Part shown: one piece after another, positions 27,704 through 35,004 of the stretch
How the letters are laid out: the number at the start of each line of letters is the position of its first letter
Numbering within the stretch: the stretch's first letter is position 1
DNA from: CAVTJL01 sp963828215
GTDB taxonomy: Bacteria; Pseudomonadota; Alphaproteobacteria; Geminicoccales; Geminicoccaceae
DNA length: 64,000 bases
Assembly (NCBI GenBank): GCA_963828215.1
Contig: CAWHFO010000080.1
Coordinates: forward strand, 1-64,000
Direction of reading: 5' to 3'
Notes under the pieces: model-generated
Told to the model about the DNA's origin: nothing
Database searches by the model: none
What the model saw: only the letters and a program-made list of their open reading frames with translations
Translations under genes and position numbers: made by a program

Positions 27704-28630
27704 ATGCTGGATGCCTGCTTCGCCGATCGTGTGGCTGCGGTGCGGGGGTTCAATCGGTTCTATACGCGGCGGATCGGGGTGCTCACGGACGGGCTGCTCG
27801 GCAGCCCTTTCAGTCTCACCGAGGTGCGCGTGCTCTACGAGCTGGCGCATGGCGGGAACGCGACGGTCGTCGGGCTGGCCCGGGAGCTGGGGCTCGACGC
27901 GGGCTATGTCAGCCGCATGGTGAGGGGATTCGAGGAGCAGGGGCTGGTGGCGAAGGCGCCCTCCCCCAGCGACGGGCGGCAGACGCTTTTGTCGCTCACC
28001 AGGACGGGCCTGGGGGCCCTGGCGCCGCTCGAGGAGAGGTCCGACGCGTTGATCGGCGAGCTGTTGAAAAAGCTCGGGGCGGCGGAGCAGCGGCGGCTGG
28101 TCGAGGCGATGGGCGGGATCCGGGCGCTGCTCGGCGACGCGGCGCGACCGGTGCCGCTGGTGCTGCGCACCCACCGGCCGGGGGACATGGGCTGGGTCGT
28201 CCAGCGCCATGGGGCCGTCTATGCGGAGGAGTATGGCTGGGACCAGACGTTCGAGGCGCTGGTGGCCGAGATCGTGGCGGGGTTCATCCGCAATCTCGAT
28301 CCGGCTCGCGAGCGCTGCTGGATCGCGGAGCGCGCGGGCGAGAGCGTTGGTTCTGTCTTCCTGGTGCGGGACAGCGGGGAGGTGGCGAAGCTGCGCCTTC
28401 TTCTCGTGGAGCCGGCGGCGCGGGGGCTGGGCCTCGGCCGTCAGCTCGTCGAGGAGTGCAGCCGCTTCGCCCGGCAGGCCGGCTACAGTCGAATAAGGCT
28501 CTGGACCAACAGTATCCTGCTGCCCGCTCGGAAGCTCTATGCCGGCCTCGGCTACAGGCTGATCGCCGAGGAGGCACATCGGAGCTTCGGCAAGGACCTG
28601 GTCGGGGAGACCTGGGAGCTCGAGCTGTAG
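27704..28630 (+). CDS. MarR-type regulator fused to GNAT acetyltransferase
   Basis: A 308-residue two-domain protein. Residues about 1-145 are a MarR winged helix (FSLTEVRVLYELAHGGNATVVGLARELGLDAGYVSRMVRGFEEQGLVAKAPSPSDGRQTLLSLT). Residues about 150-308 are an N-acetyltransferase with the acetyl-CoA loop RGLGLGRQLVEECSRFARQ and a LWTNSILLPARKLYAGLGYRLI end. Such fusions are common in proteobacteria, targets mostly unknown. It faces away from the beta-propeller gene across 237 bases that may hold a shared promoter; that it regulates that gene is inference. Confidence 0.92.
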   Translation: MLDACFADRVAAVRGFNRFYTRRIGVLTDGLLGSPFSLTEVRVLYELAHGGNATVVGLARELGLDAGYVSRMVRGFEEQGLVAKAPSPSDGRQTLLSLTRTGLGALAPLEERSDALIGELLKKLGAAEQRRLVEAMGGIRALLGDAARPVPLVLRTHRPGDMGWVVQRHGAVYAEEYGWDQTFEALVAEIVAGFIRNLDPARERCWIAERAGESVGSVFLVRDSGEVAKLRLLLVEPAARGLGLGRQLVEECSRFARQAGYSRIRLWTNSILLPARKLYAGLGYRLIAEEAHRSFGKDLVGETWELEL

Positions 28631-28659
28631 ACTTCTGCAAAGAAGAGAAAAAACGGAGA

Positions 28660-28723
28660 GACGCGGCAGAGGCTGCTTCTCCAGCAGCTCGTCGGGGATA
28701 ACAGGTGCTTTGCGGCGTGCCAT
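28660..28723 (-). mobile_element. IS256-family transposase N-terminal fragment
   Basis: About 16 codons, MARRKAPVIPDELLEK, with a ribosome site (AAGGAAGGAG) upstream. This matches the start of IS256 (mutator) transposases of alphaproteobacteria. After these codons the sequence diverges into the 3' flank of the MarR-GNAT gene. No terminal inverted repeat is visible. Confidence 0.65.
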
Positions 28724-28860
28724 GCGTGGGCTCCTTCCTTCCCATCGTCATGGCCCGCACACGGAAATGCTGACAGTCCCCCGCTGGGCAGGCGCGTTTG
28801 ATCCGCCTCAATTCTCCTCGCCGCCCGACCCTCTAGGGTATCGTCGAATGGAGGACGCGC

Positions 28861-29631
28861 ATGACAAGGAACCATAACCCTCACGCCACGCCGGACCTCG
28901 CCGCCATCCCGGCCGCCCAGAGCGCCACGATCGATGTGCTGGGCAACGACCTGGACAAGGACGGCGACACGCTCTCGCTCGACAGCCTCCTCAAGGCGCC
29001 CAAGCACGGAATCGCGGAGATCGTCGACGGATCGGTGCTCTACACGCCCGATACGGACTGGCACGGCACGGACAAGCTCACCTACATGATCGACGACGGG
29101 CACGGCGGGACGGCACACGGCCGTGCGACGGTCGTGACCGGCCTGGACGTCAACAGCACCGCCCTGGACGAGCACTGGAAGGGCACGGCAGCGCCCGACG
29201 TGTTCAACGAGCATTTCGACTTCTCGCTTTATCCGCCGCTGTCGGACCTGCGTGATCTGGGGCACGACACGATCAAGCACTTCGGCCAGGGCGACGCGAT
29301 CGACTTCCAGCTGCACTTCGACGACGGCCTTCAGGTGGACTATCTGAACTCGCTCGATCTGCTCAACGAGCTCGACACGAATCGCGACGGCATCCTGAGC
29401 GCTTCAGACGGCGGCGGCGTCGAGGTTCACGGCCACAGCATCACGCTCGACCTGTCGCAGGACGTGGCCGGGTCTCCCAGCGATCCTCGGGTCTACCATT
29501 TCACTGGCCAGGTCACCGTGGAGGGCAAGACGGAGCTGACCGCCGCGGACCTGCACACGACAGCGCCGTGGGCCTCGCAGGCCGCGCTCGATCATGTCGT
29601 GCATACCGCCCACGTTCACCCGGTCGGCTAG
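28861..29631 (+). CDS. Big_9 (cadherin-like)/EF-hand protein, copy 2
   Basis: A 256-residue paralogue of the gene at 24284 with the same plan. The Big_9 domain (DVLGNDLDKDGDTLSL, LLKAPKHG, SVLYTPDTDWHGTDKLTYMIDDGHGG) spans about 10-93. A shared FNEHFDF motif lies near 115. An EF-hand-type loop DTNRDGILSASD is at 171-182. The tail is VEVHGHSITLDL and VTVEGKTELTAADLHTTAPW. It stands on the opposite strand from copy 1, with no zincin gene beside it and without the CRP-like promoter. Its stop overlaps the stop of an IS630 fragment. Confidence 0.8.
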   Translation: MTRNHNPHATPDLAAIPAAQSATIDVLGNDLDKDGDTLSLDSLLKAPKHGIAEIVDGSVLYTPDTDWHGTDKLTYMIDDGHGGTAHGRATVVTGLDVNSTALDEHWKGTAAPDVFNEHFDFSLYPPLSDLRDLGHDTIKHFGQGDAIDFQLHFDDGLQVDYLNSLDLLNELDTNRDGILSASDGGGVEVHGHSITLDLSQDVAGSPSDPRVYHFTGQVTVEGKTELTAADLHTTAPWASQAALDHVVHTAHVHPVG

Positions 29632-30119
29632 AGCATTTCCCAATTGGATGGACCATAGCCGGCATGGGCGATGCAGCGGGCGCATTCGTCGGGCGCGAAG
29701 GGCTCGGTCAATCGTCCAATGGCCGACCAGAGGCCTTGGACGGTGCCGCAGGCGGCGGTACGCAACAGGGTCTGGAGCTTGGCGAAGGTTTGCTCGCCTC
29801 CGCGGCCTGCCGGCGGCGTCCCCTTCGGGGCCCGGATCGAGCGTCTGCTGACGCCCGATGGGCTCAGATCCGGACTGCAAGGCGGCGGATAGAGCAGCTC
29901 GGCGCCTCTGATCGCCGCGCGCACGCCCGCGACCTCATGGGCGGTGAGGTTGTCCATGACGACGATGTCGCCCGGGCGCAGGGTCGGTGCCAGGGCCTGC
30001 TCGACGCAGGCCAGGAAGCGGACGCCGTTGATCCCGCCGTCGAGGACGCAAGGCTCTGTGAGACCGTCGTGGCGGAGCGCAGCGATGAAGGTGGTGGCCT
30101 TCCATTCCCCGCTGGTGAA
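29628..30119 (-). mobile_element. IS630-family transposase C-terminal fragment
   Basis: Contains the catalytic half of an IS630 DDE transposase: TTFIAALRHDGLTEPCVLDG, the second Asp in LRPGDIVVMDNLTAHE, PPCSPDLSP, and the Glu-containing block EQTFAKLQTLLR. It ends DECARCIAHAGYG. About 20 foreign residues (SGVSRRSIRAPKGTPPAGRGG) are inserted between SPDLSP and EQ. The N-terminal HTH half is missing and upstream sequence to about 30270 is unrecognised. No inverted repeats seen. Probably inactive. Confidence 0.85.
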
Positions 30120-30384
30120 GGCGTCGAGAACCTCCGAGCTCTGTCCCGGAGGCCGTCCCCCGGTTCCGTTGTCCGTTCGGCCAGGATCTCGAGGTGGCTC
30201 CGGGTGGCGCGGCGCACATGCAACGTCGTGGGTCACCGGCGCGTTGACGCTCGGCACATAGCAGCACAACTTCTAGGTGAACATTTACGCGAGCCGGGAT
30301 AGCCGGCCCATAAGCCATTGCAGCCGGTCAGGAAGGGCGCAACGAGAAGTCGGGTGGTTCGCCCGGGCGGGAGGGCGCATTGGA

Positions 30385-30712
30385 ATGAGCGCGATCATTC
30401 GTCGCCGCGACGGTGCGGCGCCGCGTTGGCGGCTTTGGGCCGTCATGCTGGGGTTGATGCTCGGCTCTCCCCGCCGTGATGGCGGCGAAGTGCTTCGTCT
30501 TCGACGGCCTCGCCTACTGCAGACGCGACCTCGAGCATGGCGACAGCATCAGCCTGCCGTTCAACTATGACACTTGGAAGAACGTCTGCGACGCCAACGC
30601 CGAGGGCGCCAACAGCGGCTGCCCTGGGTTGGCCGCGTGCCGGCGGTCGGGGGCGCCGGCTGGTTTTCGGTCGGCTGGCCGGGGGGCGGCACCGTGCCGG
30701 GGTGGACGATGA
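30385..30712 (+). CDS. small exported Cys-rich hypothetical protein, frameshifted
   Basis: The first 30 residues look like a signal peptide (LWAVMLGLMLGSPAVMAA) once an extra C near 30470 is removed. The mature part then reads KCFVFDGLAYCRRDLEHGDSI and SLPFNYDTWKNVCDANAEGA with four spaced Cys. After about residue 65 the frame runs antisense to the end of the HlyD gene and loses protein-like character, so the true C-terminus is uncertain. Family unknown. Confidence 0.4.
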
Positions 30713-31574
30713 CGGTCGCGGTGACGCCGGCGACGAGCGGAAAGCCGTCCGGCTGGTCGAGAATCTCGATCCGCACGGGCACCCGCTGGGCCAGACGGAT
30801 CCATTCGAAGGCAGCCTGGGGCGCCTGCAGCAGGGTCGAAGCCGGCGCCGCATTCTGCGTGTCGAGAATGGCCCGCTCGATGCCGTCGACGCGGCCTCGG
30901 AGCGGCGGACCGCCGCTCATCAGCTGGATGGTCGCCGGGGCGCCGATGCGGATGCGCGGGAGCTTGGTCTCCATGAAATAGGCGTCGACGCGATAGGAGT
31001 GCCTGTCGACGACGGCGAGCAGCGGGCTGCCGGGCTCCGCATAGTCGCCGACCTCGAGGCTCAGATTGGTGACGTAGCCGTCCACGGGCGCCCTGATCTC
31101 GGTCCGGTCGAGGTCGAGCTGAGCCTGGTCGCGCAGGACGACGGCGCCCTCATAGGCGGCCTCGGCAGCCTGGGCGGCGAGGCCGGCATTGGTCGTGGCC
31201 TGCTCGTTGGCGGCAGGGGAGCCCTCCTGGGCCAGCCTGTCGAGCCGGCTCGCATCCTGGCGCCGCTGCTGGCGCTGGGCGTCGAGGCCGCGGAGCTGGG
31301 CCTCGCGCTGGGCGAGCGCCAGGCGGTAGGTGGCCGGATCGACGACGGCCAGCAGGTCGCCGGCGTGGACGAGCTGGTTGGTGCGCACGTCGAGCCGGAC
31401 GATCTTGCCGGGCACATAGCTCGCGACCTCGACCACGTTCGCCCGCACCCGGGCATCGCGCGTCCAGGGTGCCGCGAAATAGGTCGTCCAGACATAGTCG
31501 ACGCCGGCTACCGCGGCGATGATGAGGATGGCGGTCAGGAAAAGACGGACGACGAGCACGCGAGCGACCCTCAT
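30561..31574 (-). CDS. HlyD/AaeA-type periplasmic adaptor
   Basis: Membrane-fusion protein of 337 residues with one N-terminal membrane anchor (VLVVRLFLTAILIIAAVAGV). Lipoyl/biotinyl-like halves flank a helical hairpin: YVPGKIVRLDVRTNQLVHAGDLLAVVD and IRAPVDGYVTNLSLEVGDYAEPGSPLLAVVD, with about 70 residues of coiled coil between. The beta-barrel DAYFMETKLPRIRIGAPATIQ follows. The ATG at 31574 overlaps the DUF1656 stop (ATGA). Links the FUSC pump to the envelope. The C-terminal about 30 residues are low-complexity and may be extended by an indel. Confidence 0.9.
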   Translation of the reverse strand: MRVARVLVVRLFLTAILIIAAVAGVDYVWTTYFAAPWTRDARVRANVVEVASYVPGKIVRLDVRTNQLVHAGDLLAVVDPATYRLALAQREAQLRGLDAQRQQRRQDASRLDRLAQEGSPAANEQATTNAGLAAQAAEAAYEGAVVLRDQAQLDLDRTEIRAPVDGYVTNLSLEVGDYAEPGSPLLAVVDRHSYRVDAYFMETKLPRIRIGAPATIQLMSGGPPLRGRVDGIERAILDTQNAAPASTLLQAPQAAFEWIRLAQRVPVRIEILDQPDGFPLVAGVTATVIVHPGTVPPPGQPTENQPAPPTAGTRPTQGSRCWRPRRWRRRRSSKCHS

Positions 31575-31783
31575 TCGGCCATGGGGTTGGGGGCCAGAAA
31601 CGCGGTCAGGGCAAAGATCGCCATCAGAAGCGCCAGCCGCGCCAGCGGCGGATGCCAGAAGAAACGCCAGAGTGAAAGCCGGAGCATCAGCTGGTCGATC
31701 AGGAGCCAGATGGCCGAGGCCACGAGGAAGCAGACCAGGAGCGAGGGGACGAAGATGCCGAAGATCGAGACCTCGTGCGTCAC
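31571..31783 (-). CDS. DUF1656 (AaeX-like) small membrane protein
   Basis: A 70-residue protein from a GTG overlapping the FUSC stop as GTGA. Two membrane segments (FGIFVPSLLVCFLVASAIWLLI and ALLMAIFALTAFLA) are joined by LRLSLWRFFWHPPLAR. Members always sit between FUSC and HlyD genes, as here. Confidence 0.92.
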   Translation of the reverse strand: MTHEVSIFGIFVPSLLVCFLVASAIWLLIDQLMLRLSLWRFFWHPPLARLALLMAIFALTAFLAPNPMAE

Positions 31784-33954
31784 CGCGGCGGCTCCTCCGG
31801 CAGGGCCAGGAGATCCTGGGCAACGAGGCAGCGGAGCGCCCCCAGCGCCAGGACCATGCGGACCAGCGCATCCGCGACCGTGGGCTCGTCGATCCGCCGG
31901 GCCAGCAGCCCGCGCGCATCCAGGACGGCGGCGTCGATCGGCAGGAGGTCCTCCTCGGAGGGAGCGCCAGCGCGCCGGCGGCTGGCCTCGACGACGGCCG
32001 AGCCTGCCGCGCGGAGGCGGGGTGCCAGCTCCCGCGGCAACGCGTCGGCGCAACCCCGCAGCCGCGCGAGCTCGATGGCGGCCAGCATGAGCGCACGGGC
32101 GCGCTCGATCAGAAGATGGTCGAACGGCCCCTCCGGATCGATGGCGCCCCCATAGTCCGCCAGAAGGTCGAGGAACTCGGCGATCAGGGTCCAGCGCCGG
32201 ACGCCCGAGCCTGCGAGGCTGCGGCGGAGCAGCCGGTCGCTCCCCCGGCGCAGCCGGCGCCGCAGCCGGGGCACGTCCTCGGGAAAGAGGATGGAGAGAG
32301 CCGCCTGCAGCGCCAGGGGCAGGAGCGCCAGCGTGGCTGCCGTGTTGAAGAAGCCCGCGGCACTGATCACCTGCAGGTTGGTGGGCTGGTAGGCGATCGC
32401 GATCAGCATCATGCCGCCGAGGGCCATCGCCAGGTCCGCGGGCGCGCTGCAGAAATAGTAGAGCAGGAAAATGACGGGCCCGAGCAGAAGGACGAGATCG
32501 CCCGAGTCCTGCATCGTGGGGGTCAAGGTCAGCAGGATCAGCGTCGGCACGATCATCACGAGGATGCCCGAGCCGAGCTTGAGCCCGATCGTCGGGAGCG
32601 CTGCGCGCGGCGTCAGGATCGGGATGATCAGCGAGGTGACGCCGGCCAGCATCGCGAGCGTGCTGCCGTCCGGCCAGGCGCCCAGGATCCAGAAGGCCGA
32701 CAGGACGATCAGGGTGATGGCCGGCCGCAGCCCCGCCTCGAGAGCCGCGACCGGATCGCGGTAGCGCAGGTGCAGCCGCTCGACACGGGGCGCCGGCGCG
32801 GCCGGGTCGAGCGCGTCCGCGGTGGCCTCGAAGAACTGCGCCATCACGCGGGCGAGATGCCCGAAGCGGTCCAGCAGGACCATCCGCTGCACCGGATCGG
32901 TCGCCTCCCCGCCGGGCGGCAGGGCCAGCGTCTCTGCCATGGCGGAGGCCTGCGGCAGGTCGCCCTCGACCGCCCGCAGGCGCCGGGCGCTGTCGCGCGC
33001 TTCCCCGGCGGCCCGAGGCAACGCCGGCAGCTCGGCCAGCAGCGCCTGGAGCCGGCGGCGGGCCCGAACGACCTCCGGGTCGTCGAGGGCGTCGGGGCAG
33101 CCGCCGAGCGCCCGCGCCAGCATCTCCTTGGCGACGACGACGCGGGCGAGATCGTTGGCGACCGCCGCGATCTTGCGCGCCCCGGGCGTGTTGCCCCCGC
33201 GCTCGAGCCGGTAGGCGCGCAGCGTCGTGTGGATCTCGACCAGCTCTGCCGACACCTTCTGGCGCAAGGCGACGGGGAACACCCACTGACGCTGCAGCGC
33301 CTTGCGCATCAGCGTGAGGAGATCCAGGCGCGTCTGGTCGATCGTCGCCATGAGGGCCGGCCCGACCGAGCGCGGCGAGACGATGAGGACGACGACGAAG
33401 GCGGCCATGATCCCGATGATCGTTTCCGTGGCCCGCAGAACGGCGAGGGTGAAGGCGGAATCGGCCGCCGGCCCGGCACCGATGGCGACGACGAGGGTGG
33501 TCAGGCCGGCGACCCCGTAGGTGTAGGCATCGGTGCCGACCTCGAACCGGGCCATGAACCCCATGGCGAAGAGCCAGGCGGCGAGGCAGGCGAGCATGAG
33601 AAAGGCGCTCTGGGCGAACATCGCGACGAAGCAGAGCCCGACTGCCGCCCCCGTGAGCGTGCCGAGCAGGCGCGCCAGGCTGCGCCAGACGGTGAGCCCC
33701 GCCTGCGGCCTGACGATGAAGGGGATCGTGATCAGCGCCCAGTAGGTGTGAGACAGATTGAGCAGGAAGGCGGCGTAGAGCGCCAGCAGCGAGGCTGCCG
33801 CGACCTTGGCGGCGTAGATCGCGGCCTCGGGGTCCGCGCGTTGACGCCAGCCCCGCACGGCCGCAAGGGCACGGGCGACGGCAGCGTCGCGGGGGCTCCG
33901 GGCGGCGGTGCCCGAAGAGCGGCGAGCAGTCCCGGCGGCGACCCGCTCGAGCAT
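31780..33954 (-). CDS. FUSC family (AaeB-like) inner-membrane transporter
   Basis: Efflux permease of 724 residues related to E. coli AaeB, which exports aromatic carboxylic acids. It has two hydrophobic halves of about six segments each: about residues 45-200 (AAKVAAASLLALYAAFLLNL, ALITIPFIVRPQAG, GTLTGAAVGL) and about 415-575 (RPAITLIVLSAFWILGAW, LIIPILTPRAALPTIGLKLGSG). Each is followed by a cytoplasmic helical domain. First gene of FUSC-DUF1656-HlyD. Substrate unknown; no LysR regulator is adjacent. Confidence 0.92.
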   Translation of the reverse strand: MLERVAAGTARRSSGTAARSPRDAAVARALAAVRGWRQRADPEAAIYAAKVAAASLLALYAAFLLNLSHTYWALITIPFIVRPQAGLTVWRSLARLLGTLTGAAVGLCFVAMFAQSAFLMLACLAAWLFAMGFMARFEVGTDAYTYGVAGLTTLVVAIGAGPAADSAFTLAVLRATETIIGIMAAFVVVLIVSPRSVGPALMATIDQTRLDLLTLMRKALQRQWVFPVALRQKVSAELVEIHTTLRAYRLERGGNTPGARKIAAVANDLARVVVAKEMLARALGGCPDALDDPEVVRARRRLQALLAELPALPRAAGEARDSARRLRAVEGDLPQASAMAETLALPPGGEATDPVQRMVLLDRFGHLARVMAQFFEATADALDPAAPAPRVERLHLRYRDPVAALEAGLRPAITLIVLSAFWILGAWPDGSTLAMLAGVTSLIIPILTPRAALPTIGLKLGSGILVMIVPTLILLTLTPTMQDSGDLVLLLGPVIFLLYYFCSAPADLAMALGGMMLIAIAYQPTNLQVISAAGFFNTAATLALLPLALQAALSILFPEDVPRLRRRLRRGSDRLLRRSLAGSGVRRWTLIAEFLDLLADYGGAIDPEGPFDHLLIERARALMLAAIELARLRGCADALPRELAPRLRAAGSAVVEASRRRAGAPSEEDLLPIDAAVLDARGLLARRIDEPTVADALVRMVLALGALRCLVAQDLLALPEEPPR

Positions 33955-34234
33955 CAGCGAGCCCCGGGCCTGCGCCCAGCTGCGATACAGCCGAGCTCCA
34001 TGGCGTTCCCTCCACGAGCTGTTGTCGCGGTAGTGATGGAAGGAATCAGGCGCAGCCTCCGGCGTGCCGCCCTCGATGATTGACGAGGATGAAGACTACT
34101 CGGCCGGAGCCTCGGGCGGAAGCCGCTCCGGCGGCGGCTTCTCCCGGGAGTGCCTTTGGAAAGCGGAGCAAGAACCGGGTCGCGGGGCAGGCCGGCGTGA
34201 CGCATGGTGGCGGTCAGATGCCGGGAGAGAGATC

Positions 34235-34983
34235 ATGAGCCTCGCGATGCGAAGCCGCGCCGTTGTGGGCGCCGACACGGACGTCACGGAGGCCGTTGCC
34301 GCCCTGCCCTGGGGCGAGGTGGAGGCGCAGCTCGACGAGCGCGGCTATGCGGTCGTGGGGCCGCTCCTGTCGCCGGAAGAGTGCCGGTCGATCGCCGGGC
34401 TCTGTGACGATCGAAAGGGATTCCGGTCGCGCGTGGTCATGGCGAGCCACGGGTTCGGCAGCGGCGAGTATCAGTATTTTTCCTATCCCCTGCCCCCGGC
34501 GGTCGGAGCGCTGCGCGAGGCCGTCTATCCGCGGCTCGTGCCGGTCGCCAACCGCTGGTACGAGGCCATGGGGATGGAGGCGGCCTTTCCGGCGACCCTC
34601 TCCGGCTTTCTCGACCGCTGCCACGAGGCCGGGCAGACTCGGCCGACGCCGCTTCTGCTGCGCTATCACAAGGGCGACCACAACTGCCTGCACCAGGACC
34701 TCTATGGGGCCCTGGCCTTCCCGATCCAGCTTGCCGTGCTGCTGAGCGAGCCGGGTGCCGATTTCACCGGCGGCGAATTCGTGCTCGTCGAGCAGCGGCC
34801 GAGGCGCCAGTCACGGCCCGAGGTCGTGCCGCTGGCCAGGGCCAGGGCGTCATGTTCGCGGTGAGCCAGCGGCCGGTGGCCGGCACCCGCGGCAGCTACC
34901 GCGTCACGATGCGCCATGGGGTGAGCCGGGTCCGCTCGGGCGAACGTTTTTGTCTGGGCGTGATCTTCCACGACGCCGCGTAG
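34235..34983 (+). CDS. 2OG-Fe(II) oxygenase, Oxygenase-NA family (one frameshift)
   Basis: About 249 residues. Family segments: RSRVVMASHGFGSGEYQYFSYPLP, QTRPTPLLLRYHKGDHNCLHQDLYG with the iron ligands in HxD (HQD), FTGGEFVLVEQRPR, and after a one-base gap near 34841 VMFAVSQRPVAGTRGSYRVTMRHGVSRVRSG with the distal His and the 2-oxoglutarate Arg. This group has been proposed to repair alkylated DNA, but direct evidence is limited. The ATG at 34235 is preceded by GGGAGAGAG. The stop lies 21 bases from the end of the convergent treY. Confidence 0.88.
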
Positions 34984-35004
34984 TTTTTTCTCGTCGGGCG
35001 AGGA

